37,135 bases of DNA, taken from contig CAJOJG010000031.1 in NCBI GenBank assembly GCA_905234655.1, positions 1 through 37,135 of the forward strand, read 5' to 3'. Made by a program: the position numbers and the translations under genes. Below, in pieces: positions 15,776 through 23,364 of this stretch. A model generated the notes under the pieces. That model had not been told where the DNA came from, made no database searches, and was given only the letters and a program-made list of their open reading frames with translations. The first letter of the stretch is position 1; every line of letters begins with the position of its first letter. Source of the stretch: an uncultured Bacteroidales bacterium (lineage in GTDB: Bacteria > Bacteroidota > Bacteroidia > Bacteroidales > UBA3824).

Positions 15776-15795
15776 ATAACGCCGTAAGGCGTTAT
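15776..15795. repeat. 20-bp hairpin upstream of the CNNM gene
   Basis: ATAACGCC, loop GTAA, GGCGTTAT: a perfect 8-bp stem with a GNRA tetraloop. It lies 21 bases before the ATG at 15817. No T-run follows, so it is not a terminator; it could affect RNA stability or translation, or be a repeat copy (GCGTAAGGCG also occurs near 11624). Confidence 0.6.
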
Positions 15796-15816
15796 GTTCG
15801 TGTTAGACAGATTTTT

Positions 15817-16869
15817 ATGGGACTACTGATAACATATCTTTTGGCGGCGTTGCTCATTTCGTTCATGTGCTCGTTGATGGAAAGCGTGCTACTCAGCGCG
15901 ACGCCGACGTTCGTCAAAATCAACGAAAACTCTGACAAAAAGGGCGTCCGGCTCTTGGCGCGGTTCAAGGGCAACGTTGACAAGCCGCTCGCCGCAATCC
16001 TCTCGCTCAACACAATCGCCAACACGGCCGGCGCGGCGATGGTGGGCGCACAGGCGGCGAAAGTGTTGGGTTCGGACGCGTTGGGCGTGGTGTCGGCGAT
16101 ATTGACGGTCTTGATACTCATCTTTTCCGAAATCCTGCCCAAGACCTTGGGTTCCAACAACTGGCAGCGTCTCGCCGGGCTTGTCGGCCACCTCATACAC
16201 TTCACCTATATAATTACATACCCGCTCGTGATGATGTCGCAGGTATTGACGCGCCTGTTGAAACGCAGCGACACCGGCCACACCACCTCGCGCGAGGAAA
16301 TCTCAGCCCTCGCCAACATCGGCACCGAGGAAGGCATTTTTAAGGAAAAGGAAAACGCCATCATCCAAAACCTCATGAAACTCAAAAACTTGCGCGTGTC
16401 AGACATCATGACGCCGCGAGTAGTGGTTTCCATCGCCGACGAGGGGATGAGGCTCAGCGAATTTTTGGACAACAAGGGCTACCTGCGGTTTTCGCGTATT
16501 CCCATCTACAAGGACAACGACGAAAACATCACCGGCTACGTCTTCCGCCAGCAAGTGATGGAAAGCCTTGCCGAAGACCACGACACTATGCGCCTGCGCG
16601 ACCTACGCCGCGACATTGTGATAGTCCCCAACACCAAGCCCGTTTTCTCGATGTGGGAAGATTTGCTGATGAAAAAAGAGCAAATTGCCCTCGTCGTTGA
16701 CGAATACGGCGGCATGGACGGCATTGTAACGATGGAAGACATCATCGAGACCCTTCTCGGCTTCGAAATCCTCGACGAAAAAGACACCGTCGCCGACATG
16801 CAGCAATACGCCCGCGAGCGTTGGCAGCAACGTCAGAGCAAGTACAAGTTTATGATGCACAATGCGTGA
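15817..16869 (+). CDS. CNNM/CBS-domain membrane protein (hemolysin/CorC-like family)
   Basis: A 350-residue protein with an N-terminal CNNM (DUF21) membrane domain of about four helices (roughly 1-150: LLITYLLAALLISFMCSLME, then an AILTVLILIFSEILPKTLG segment with the conserved EILPK). A pair of CBS domains follows (about 190-325) with VSDIMTPRVV and the highly conserved DEYGGMDGIVTMEDIIE. Proteins of this group are divalent-cation (Mg2+/Co2+) transporters or regulators. The C-terminal CorC_HlyC domain that usually follows the CBS pair is absent; the protein ends about 20 residues after it, so this is the short form. It is alone on its strand and converges with the GH3/serine-hydrolase gene. 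Confidence 0.9.
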   Translation: MGLLITYLLAALLISFMCSLMESVLLSATPTFVKINENSDKKGVRLLARFKGNVDKPLAAILSLNTIANTAGAAMVGAQAAKVLGSDALGVVSAILTVLILIFSEILPKTLGSNNWQRLAGLVGHLIHFTYIITYPLVMMSQVLTRLLKRSDTGHTTSREEISALANIGTEEGIFKEKENAIIQNLMKLKNLRVSDIMTPRVVVSIADEGMRLSEFLDNKGYLRFSRIPIYKDNDENITGYVFRQQVMESLAEDHDTMRLRDLRRDIVIVPNTKPVFSMWEDLLMKKEQIALVVDEYGGMDGIVTMEDIIETLLGFEILDEKDTVADMQQYARERWQQRQSKYKFMMHNA

Positions 16870-16871
16870 TT

Positions 16872-16916
16872 CAATGCATAATTCATAATGCATAATTCAT
16901 AATTGCCATTCGGGGT
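16872..16916. repeat. Half AATTCATAATGC-type repeat between converging genes
   Basis: Units AATGCATAATTCAT follow the CNNM stop and end ATTGCCATTCGGGG. As at 11382, only one arm is present; a 7-bp tandem repeat comes next. Confidence 0.7.
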
Positions 16917-16921
16917 GCGCC

Positions 16922-16949
16922 TTCCTCATTCCTCATTCCTCATTCCTAA
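16922..16949. repeat. 7-bp tandem repeat across a stop codon
   Basis: TTCCTCA occurs three times in a row, followed by TTCCTAA. Read on the minus strand (GAATGAG units) it covers the last codons and the TGA stop (16933-16935) of the GH3/serine-hydrolase gene. Because the unit is not a multiple of three, gain or loss of one copy would change the C-terminal end. Confidence 0.85.
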
Positions 16950-19443
16950 TCCCGATTCCGTCGTAGATGGCTTGGCAGACTTTTTGGCGGATTTTTAGGG
17001 TTGTGATTTTCTTATTGTTGGAGTCGGGGTGGACGCGGTTACTGAGGAACACGACCACAATTTTGTTGTCCGGGTCTGCCCATGCGCATCCGCCAGTAAA
17101 GCCAGTGTGTCCGTATGTGTTTGGGCTTGCGGTGATGGCGGTGAAATTGTTGGGTGCCATGTCAAAACCGAGGGCGCGGCTTGTGTTTGGCTGGCGGTTC
17201 GTGAAAAGTTCTATGGTTTCCTTCTTGAGGTAACGCCGACCGCCATATTCGCCGCCGTTAAGCAGCATTTGGAACAATATGCCGACATTATGCGCTGTGG
17301 AAAACAGCCCGGCGTTTCCGGCAATTCCGCCCAATAACGCCGCCGCTGGGTCGTGGACGTCGCCTTGCAGCATCTTGCCAGTCCACGGCTGGATTTCTGT
17401 GGGCGCGATTTCGCTCGATGAGAATTTGTAGCGGAGCGGCGTGTAGGTTGTGCGCGTCATTCCGAGTGGGCGGTAGAAAGTGCGGTTCAGGAAACTGTCA
17501 GCGCGGCATTTGAGCGTCTCTTCCTCAGCCCATTGGAGCAGGATCATGTTCACGTCGGAGTATTGGTACTTCTTGTTTTTCTTGACGCTCAACTGCATGT
17601 AGAATTTTCTCAGTGAATCCTTGTAAGCGTCGCGCAACCATAGGCTGTCGGCGACACGGGTAGTCGCACTGTCCTTTTTGAATGATGGCGAATAGATTTC
17701 GTTGTATGCGACTTTGGCGAGGGCGTTGAGCGGCAGGGTGTCGATGCCGAGAACCTTGCCGACGCGCCGCCATCCGTTTGCGTTGTTTACAAAGCGGATT
17801 ATGGGCGGGTAGGCGTATATGCCGCTGCGGTGTTGGAGTATTGCTTTTACGCTCACATCCAAGACGTTATGGCGGACAGAATCGTCGTAGTGGAGATAAT
17901 CGCCAAGCGGTTTTTCAGGATCCATCATGCCCTGGTCGTTGAGGTACATCGCCATCAACGTCGTGGCAGTTACTTTTGTGAGCGAGGCTATGTCGTAGAG
18001 GTCGGAGGTTGTCGCGCTGCGTTGGAGTGTGTCGTATGAAAGGTGGCCGTAAGCCTTGTCAATCAGGATTTTGCCATCCTTTGCGGCAAACACCTGGCAT
18101 CCCGGGAAGCATCCTTCTTGGATTGCGTTTCGGATTATCGAGTCGAGTGTGTCTTTATAAGCAATGTTAAAGCCTGTCTCTTTCAAAATGCAGTATTTCA
18201 GTTTGTTGGCTTTTATCTTTACGTCGCCCTTGATGTCCAAACTGCCGAACACAGCCCGCGCCGCCATCTGGGATGAGGCGGTGTTGTTGCCGATTTGCTG
18301 GATTAGGCATTTTGAAGCGATATGCGGGATGTTCTCTTGGTTGTCAAAATTAATTACGCAAGTTTTTGTCGCCGTCGCGGCTTTGTTAATGGCGGATATG
18401 ATTTCTGAGTCGCTGATTGTGGTGTTGATTAGGATTATGCACTTGCGGTTTTTGTGGCGGCTTTTTAGCGCGTCATTGACACTTTCGACGGTCGCCAGCG
18501 AGTGCTTGAAAGAATAGTCGCCGTATGTCGCGGCTTGAGTGGTGAAGCCTGCGAGTGGAAGTCCGCCGATTTGGATTATGTCGATTGGCGCGCCTGTCTG
18601 TAGGGGCAACATCTTGTTGTCGTTACGAAGGCAGTTGATGGTTTTCATTGCGCAAATCGCGGCGGCCTCGGTGTGTGGGGTTTTGACGCGGGAGGGCGGC
18701 GTGGGGTGTGGCAGTGCATATTTGATGCGCAGGATTTGGTGTGCCTTGTAGTCGACCGCCTCAGCGAGTTCGGGGTGGTCTTTGAGCGATTTTTGGGCTC
18801 TGACGAGGAACATTTCGGGCGTTATCGTGCCGACAATCAGCGAATTGTCCGATTCGAGCGCGGTCTTTACGCTTGACTCGGGCGTCATGGCGAATGTCGA
18901 GAGTGTGTCGGTGGCGTTGATGATGCTAAGGCGGCGGGCGTGCTTGTGGTCGGGGTGTGCGCCATAGTTTGTGGCTGTAAGTCCCATCGTGGCGTTAAAG
19001 CCGATTGCCATTAGCGTGTCCTCCAAGTTTTCGGTCACAATGCGCCTTACGAGCGAGTCGTGGCGGCTTGCGGCGACTGCGTGTGGGTTCATGTAGTTCG
19101 GAGTGGCGGGTATCGGGCCGTCTATGTCCACCGCCACAATCTCCGGCGCGCCGTTCCATGTGCCAAGGCTTTCGATTTGCTTGCGCATTATGTATGATGT
19201 CGATACTTTAAGCAATACGCCACCCGGCACGGGCCCGGACTGCAATATGTAATTTGTGCCGGAGGCTGGCGCGTAGATGTATAGTTGCATTACGCGCTCG
19301 TCTTGCGTCATTGCGTTGAATGCGGAGTCGGCAAGCCTTTCGCTGTCGTTGGAGAATGGCGTGGTGTCGTTTGGCGCGGTCCCGGCACAACATTGAATCG
19401 CCAGCGCAAGCAACACGGTCAGATAATAGATTTTCAATTTCAT
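16933..19443 (-). CDS. Exported fusion of a reduced GH3-like domain with a class C beta-lactamase-type serine hydrolase
   Basis: An 836-residue exported protein (signal MKLKIYYLTVLLALAIQCCA). The C-terminal half (about 430-830) is a penicillin-binding/beta-lactamase-class serine hydrolase: SLTK with nucleophile Ser487 and Lys490, YSD at 628-630, and GHTG (778-781) in the KTG position. The N-terminal half (about 30-420) aligns in outline with the GH3 N-acetylglucosaminidase domain usually fused here in Bacteroidota (DERVMQLYIYAP, GGVLL, VAVDIDGP, MAIGFNAT). But it lacks the KHFPGHG-type His motif and the acidic nucleophile region, and is shorter than usual. It therefore looks catalytically dead as a glycosidase. 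The usual fusion acts in peptidoglycan turnover in the periplasm; here the GH3 part may only bind or scaffold. It may share a transcript with queA, 136 bases upstream. Confidence 0.87.
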   Translation of the reverse strand: MKLKIYYLTVLLALAIQCCAGTAPNDTTPFSNDSERLADSAFNAMTQDERVMQLYIYAPASGTNYILQSGPVPGGVLLKVSTSYIMRKQIESLGTWNGAPEIVAVDIDGPIPATPNYMNPHAVAASRHDSLVRRIVTENLEDTLMAIGFNATMGLTATNYGAHPDHKHARRLSIINATDTLSTFAMTPESSVKTALESDNSLIVGTITPEMFLVRAQKSLKDHPELAEAVDYKAHQILRIKYALPHPTPPSRVKTPHTEAAAICAMKTINCLRNDNKMLPLQTGAPIDIIQIGGLPLAGFTTQAATYGDYSFKHSLATVESVNDALKSRHKNRKCIILINTTISDSEIISAINKAATATKTCVINFDNQENIPHIASKCLIQQIGNNTASSQMAARAVFGSLDIKGDVKIKANKLKYCILKETGFNIAYKDTLDSIIRNAIQEGCFPGCQVFAAKDGKILIDKAYGHLSYDTLQRSATTSDLYDIASLTKVTATTLMAMYLNDQGMMDPEKPLGDYLHYDDSVRHNVLDVSVKAILQHRSGIYAYPPIIRFVNNANGWRRVGKVLGIDTLPLNALAKVAYNEIYSPSFKKDSATTRVADSLWLRDAYKDSLRKFYMQLSVKKNKKYQYSDVNMILLQWAEEETLKCRADSFLNRTFYRPLGMTRTTYTPLRYKFSSSEIAPTEIQPWTGKMLQGDVHDPAAALLGGIAGNAGLFSTAHNVGILFQMLLNGGEYGGRRYLKKETIELFTNRQPNTSRALGFDMAPNNFTAITASPNTYGHTGFTGGCAWADPDNKIVVVFLSNRVHPDSNNKKITTLKIRQKVCQAIYDGIGIRNEE

Positions 19444-19579
19444 TGTTCACTCTTTATGTCTGTAATGTAAATTTTACATTCATATTTCGTGCCAATTCTC
19501 TTTGGGAGCTTTTTTCACAATTTTTTTGTCGCATCGCGAGAAATCATTCAAATTTGTTTCAAGTCAAACAAATACACAG

Positions 19580-20782
19580 TTATTTGACTTTTAGATAGCA
19601 ACTATCCCCGTAGCTCAGAAACCTGAATCCGTGTCCCATCGCGTACTCGTAAATCTTCTTCCAGTCGTCGCCGACGGCGGCAGAGACCAAGAGGAGCAAC
19701 GTGCTTTGGGGTTGGTGGAAGTTTGTGATGATTCGGCTGGCGATGCGGTAGCGGTATCCGGGGCAAATCATAATGCCAGTGGAGGCTTTGAAAGCGTCCA
19801 AGTTATTGGTGTCGAGGTAGTTGAGGATGGCGCGGATAGCCGTGTCGGGCGATGTGCCGGTGTCGTCGGACTCATAACATTCCCACTGCGAGAGGTGGTC
19901 GAGCGGCTCGTGGCGCATGGCCTTAAGCCCTAACCAGTACAACGATTCGAGGGTGCGCACGGACGTTGTGCCGACGGCGGCGACGCGCCCGGGGTGGGAG
20001 AGGAGCGATTGGAGGAGCGTCCGCGAGACGCTGAAAAACTCGCGGTGCATCTCATGTTCGCCGATTGTCTCGGACTTCACTGGCTTGAAAGTTCCTGCGC
20101 CGACGTGGAGCGTCAGGCGTTGGATTTCGCAAGGGAGCGATTCGAACAGTTCGGGGCTGAAATGCAGCCCGGCGGTTGGCGCGGCGACAGAGCCCTTGTA
20201 TTGCGAATACACTGTCTGATAGTCAGTAGAGTCGGATTCCTCGGCTTTGCGGTTGAGGTATGGCGGGATAGGGATGCTTCCGGCGGCGTCGATTATTTCG
20301 GAGAATGGGCGGTCGCCGTCCCAAGAGAACCGCGCGATGATTTCGCCGCCAGAAACTTCCATCTTTTCGACTTCGAGGTTCACCGTAGAGCCGTCGGGGC
20401 AGGGCAGGGCGCGGCGGAGATTGAAATCCTTCCATCGTTTGAGGTTGCCGGCGAGGCATTTCCACTGGCACTCGTGGCGCGATGCAAAATTGCTGTCGTA
20501 ATCCGCCGGAAGGTGCGGCTCGAGGCAGAAAATCTCTATCCTCGCGCCGTTTGGCGTGAAAAACTCCAGGCGCGCGGGGATTACCTTTGTGTCGTTGATG
20601 ACCATCAGCATATCCGCCGAAAGCAGCTTGGCGACATCCGAAAAAATGCCTTCGGAAATTTGTTCGTCTTTGTAAATCAATAGTTTGCACTTGTCCCTGT
20701 CCTTCATCGGGTACTTGGCGATGCGCTCGTCGGGCAGGTCGTAGTTATAGTCCGCAATCCTTATGTTTTTGGGTGTTGACAT
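19580..20782 (-). CDS. queA: S-adenosylmethionine:tRNA ribosyltransferase-isomerase
   Basis: A 400-residue QueA, which transfers and isomerises the ribosyl part of SAM onto 7-aminomethyl-7-deazaguanine in tRNA to form epoxyqueuosine. Recognisable stretches are IADYNYDLPDERIAKYP at the N-terminus, MLMVINDTKVIPARL, then VAAPTAGLHFSPEL and LHVGAGTFKPV (family hallmarks), AAVGTTSVRTLES, and ITNFHQPQSTLLLLVSA near the C-terminus. I chose the ATG at 20782 (MSTPKNIRIADY) because upstream in-frame codons cross the promoter. It is about 45 residues longer than the E. coli enzyme because of internal insertions. There is no preQ1-riboswitch-like structure in the short leader. Divergent overlapping promoters separate it from the DUF2027-Smr gene. 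Confidence 0.96.
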   Translation of the reverse strand: MSTPKNIRIADYNYDLPDERIAKYPMKDRDKCKLLIYKDEQISEGIFSDVAKLLSADMLMVINDTKVIPARLEFFTPNGARIEIFCLEPHLPADYDSNFASRHECQWKCLAGNLKRWKDFNLRRALPCPDGSTVNLEVEKMEVSGGEIIARFSWDGDRPFSEIIDAAGSIPIPPYLNRKAEESDSTDYQTVYSQYKGSVAAPTAGLHFSPELFESLPCEIQRLTLHVGAGTFKPVKSETIGEHEMHREFFSVSRTLLQSLLSHPGRVAAVGTTSVRTLESLYWLGLKAMRHEPLDHLSQWECYESDDTGTSPDTAIRAILNYLDTNNLDAFKASTGIMICPGYRYRIASRIITNFHQPQSTLLLLVSAAVGDDWKKIYEYAMGHGFRFLSYGDSCYLKVK

Positions 20783-20824
20783 TTTTATTTTTATTTTTTG
20801 CACAATTATTCTTTTAAATTGTTG

Positions 20825-20832
20825 CAAAAATA
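20825..20832 (-). promoter_or_regulatory. -7 promoter box for queA
   Basis: Minus-strand TATTTTTG is a perfect TAnnTTTG box about 43 bases before the queA ATG. No clear -33 TTTG is visible at the usual distance. Only two bases separate it from the divergent -7 box at 20835. Confidence 0.5.
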
Positions 20833-20834
20833 AC

Positions 20835-20842
20835 TAACTTTG
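20835..20842 (+). promoter_or_regulatory. -7 promoter box for the DUF2027-Smr gene
   Basis: TAACTTTG is a perfect TAnnTTTG box 26 bases before the ATG at 20868. TTTT at 20812-20815 is a weak -33 match. The divergent queA box is almost contiguous, so RNA polymerase probably cannot occupy both promoters at once. Confidence 0.55.
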
Positions 20843-20867
20843 ACGCAATAAAAAAGCAAAAAACGAA

Positions 20868-21914
20868 ATGAATTTTAAGAAAGGCGACAAAGTGAAGTTC
20901 CTCAATGAGGACGACCATGGCACTGTCACCCGCGTAACGGGCGACGGGATGGTCTATGTGCTTAATAGTGATGACTTTGAGGTGCCGGTATTGGCGCGTG
21001 AACTGATTTTGGACCCGGATTCCATGCCGGTCGAGCGCAAGCCGTCCAAGCCCGAGCCTATTGTGCAGCCGTCGATTCCGGTGGACCAGCCGCGACGCAT
21101 TGTCCTGCACAATGCCACTCCAAAACCGCCGAAGAAGGACACGATTGACCTTTTTGCGGCGTTTGTCCCGGCGGACGGCAAGCCATTCGACAAGTGCGAC
21201 TTGGAGTTTTACCTCGTCAACGACAGCGAGTACAATCTTTGTTACAACTATCTCCGCCCCACATTCGGCCGTCCGGGCTACCTGTCGGCGATGGGCGTTC
21301 TCGAACCCGACACAAAGGAGTACATCGAGACCTTCCGCCGCGAGGACATTGGCGAGGTCGGCTCGATAAAGCTCCAACTCCTTTCTTACCGCACTGGCGA
21401 CACTGCCACGCGAAAGCCATTGGAGGCTGAGGTCAGGGTCCATGCGCCTAAATTCTACCAGTCGTCTTATTATAAGGAAAACGACTTTTTCGACTCGAAG
21501 GCATACGTCGTCTCCGTCCTCGACGACGACAAGATGAACGATGCCATCGACACCCTCAAAAGTGGCAAAATCCCCAACAAGGATGCCCAAAACAAGCCGT
21601 CCGGGTCTCAAAAGCCACTTCGCCGCCCCGAAAAGGTGGTCATCGACCTCCACCTCTCGGAACTCCTCGACAATGACGCCGGAATGTCGCCCAAGGACAT
21701 GCTCGACTACCAGATGAAGGTCTTCCGCGAAAAACTTGACGAGTGCATCGCCGACCCGCACGTCAAGAAGGCGGTCTTCATCCACGGCAAGGGCAATGGC
21801 AGCCTGAAACTCGAACTCCGCAAGTGCCTCGACCGCAATTACAAACGGTGCCAGTACCAGGACGCGTCGTTTGAGGAATACGGCGGCGGCGCGACTTTGG
21901 TATATGTTAAATAA
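20868..21914 (+). CDS. DUF2027 and Smr domain protein
   Basis: A 348-residue cytoplasmic protein with no signal peptide. Residues 1-50 form an SH3-like start (KKGDKVKFLNEDDHGTVTRV). The middle (about 90-230) matches the DUF2027 beta domain of Bacteroidota proteins. The C-terminal 80 residues are an Smr domain, with VIDLHLSEL and the hallmark HGKGNGSLK, as in the MutS2 C-terminus. Smr domains nick or bind branched DNA, or act as endonucleases on stalled-ribosome mRNA, but here there is no MutS ATPase part. The gene begins a same-strand series with a lipoprotein 18 bases downstream, so they are probably cotranscribed. Confidence 0.88.
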   Translation: MNFKKGDKVKFLNEDDHGTVTRVTGDGMVYVLNSDDFEVPVLARELILDPDSMPVERKPSKPEPIVQPSIPVDQPRRIVLHNATPKPPKKDTIDLFAAFVPADGKPFDKCDLEFYLVNDSEYNLCYNYLRPTFGRPGYLSAMGVLEPDTKEYIETFRREDIGEVGSIKLQLLSYRTGDTATRKPLEAEVRVHAPKFYQSSYYKENDFFDSKAYVVSVLDDDKMNDAIDTLKSGKIPNKDAQNKPSGSQKPLRRPEKVVIDLHLSELLDNDAGMSPKDMLDYQMKVFREKLDECIADPHVKKAVFIHGKGNGSLKLELRKCLDRNYKRCQYQDASFEEYGGGATLVYVK

Positions 21915-21932
21915 CACTTTGATAAAAACAAG

Positions 21933-22862
21933 ATGGGAATTTCAAAAGGAATCAGATATATGCTCTGTGCGGTGTTGTGCGGCGTTTTGGCTGGCTGCGC
22001 CGGCACTGCCACCAACAATGGCAACGCCACCTCGTCCGACACCACCGCCAAGTCGGCCTCCGACCCGCAGCTCGACCCCACGCGCTCGGCTTTGGTGAAG
22101 GTCAACAACAGGCTTTTCAACGTGCCGTCGCCGATGCAGCTCGCCGGAATCCTTAAAGGCTTCGACCTGCCGTACCGAAAGGACATCCTCAACGACGTGC
22201 AGCGACGCTCCGACTATACCACGACATTCAAGCAGGCTCTTAACGTGGGCGTGTACGGTGCGGATTTGGGCTACATCAACGCCTACGACCAACTTCCCGA
22301 CGCGACGTCCTACTTCGGCGCGGTGAGGTCGTTGACGTCTGAACTCGGCGTGCTGAACACCTTCAACGAGCAGACCATGCAGCGCATCGAGAAAAACAGC
22401 GGCGACAAGGATTCGCTGCTATACATCGCGTCGTTGATATACCGAGAGTCGGACGCATACCTTATGAACAGCGAGCGCAACGAGGTTGGCGCGTTGATTA
22501 TAGCCGGTGGATGGGTAGAGGGGCTTTACCTGCTGACCCACCTGTGCAGCGTCGACGACATGAACCATGGACACTACCAGGTAATCGGCCAGCAGAAACA
22601 CCCGCTCAACAACCTCATCGAGCTCCTCCGCCCCTATTATGGCTCGGCGGGCAGGGACTATGACTCCCTCCTCGAAAAACTCTCCGAGGTGGCGAGCATC
22701 TACGACGCAATCAACATCAAATATACCTACAAGCCGGCGCAGACCGACGAGGACGGCAAGATTACGGTCATCAACAGCGAGTCGCAGGTGATGATCGAGA
22801 AAGCCCACGTCAAGGCCATCGCAGACAAGGTGGCGGCTATCAGAAACATGATTATAAAGTAG
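21933..22862 (+). CDS. Lipoprotein of unknown function
   Basis: A 309-residue protein with a lipoprotein signal peptide (MLCAVLCGVLAGC; acylated Cys about 22) followed by a Thr/Ser/Asn/Ala-rich linker (23-50) of the kind that spaces an outer-membrane lipoprotein from its anchor. The rest (about 55-309) appears mostly helical, with SLLYIASLIYRESDAYLMN and ALIIAGGWVEGLYLLTHLC, and has no catalytic motif I recognise. It sits 18 bases after the Smr gene and 31 bases before a small secreted protein, and is therefore likely part of one operon ending in the ABC transporter. Confidence 0.8.
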   Translation: MGISKGIRYMLCAVLCGVLAGCAGTATNNGNATSSDTTAKSASDPQLDPTRSALVKVNNRLFNVPSPMQLAGILKGFDLPYRKDILNDVQRRSDYTTTFKQALNVGVYGADLGYINAYDQLPDATSYFGAVRSLTSELGVLNTFNEQTMQRIEKNSGDKDSLLYIASLIYRESDAYLMNSERNEVGALIIAGGWVEGLYLLTHLCSVDDMNHGHYQVIGQQKHPLNNLIELLRPYYGSAGRDYDSLLEKLSEVASIYDAINIKYTYKPAQTDEDGKITVINSESQVMIEKAHVKAIADKVAAIRNMIIK

Positions 22863-22893
22863 TTTTTACCCAAACTCAAAGCGGACAAGCAAG

Positions 22894-23319
22894 ATGAAAA
22901 AGTTAACTGCATATATTATGATGGTTGTGGCGGTCGTGTTGGCGTTGACGACGAAAGCCGAAGCGCAGGCCGACACGCTGCTCAATTTTTGTGCGCGTCA
23001 CATACCGTCGTCCTACATCAGCGACGGCCAGGTCTACCAGACGCCAATATCCTCCGACGAGACCGCCGAGTTCCACGTGACGTTCTATGGCGGAAGTACA
23101 TACCGGCTTGCGGCGTGCAGCGGACTCGAGGACGGCAATCTCGTCTACACAGTGTACGACTCGGAGCGCAACGAGCTTTTCTGTAACGCCGACCATAAGG
23201 ACGCGCCGTACTGGGACTTCCGTTTCGGCTCCACGGTCGATTGCGTCATAGAGGCGCGGCTCGGCGACAAAGCGCCGGAAAGCGGGTTCGCTATTTTGCT
23301 AATCGGCTTTAAGAACTGA
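22894..23319 (+). CDS. Small secreted protein of unknown function
   Basis: A 141-residue protein with a signal peptide (MKKLTAYIMMVVAVVLALTT..., cut near AEAQA). The mature 115 residues look like a compact beta-sandwich (TAEFHVTFYGGSTYRLAAC, LVYTVYDSERNELF, YWDFRFGSTVDCVIEARL) with four cysteines, which could form disulfides in the periplasm. I do not recognise a named family. It lies between the lipoprotein and the ABC transporter, 45 bases before the latter, and its job may be linked to that transporter. Confidence 0.8.
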   Translation: MKKLTAYIMMVVAVVLALTTKAEAQADTLLNFCARHIPSSYISDGQVYQTPISSDETAEFHVTFYGGSTYRLAACSGLEDGNLVYTVYDSERNELFCNADHKDAPYWDFRFGSTVDCVIEARLGDKAPESGFAILLIGFKN

Positions 23320-23364
23320 CATACAAATAACCACCTCACCCTTACAACATCTTAAGAGAACACT

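Noticed and set aside
20783..20824. Possible preQ1 riboswitch before queA
   Set aside because: The leader is only about 40 bases, A+T-rich, and lacks the hairpin and A-rich tail pattern of preQ1 aptamers.
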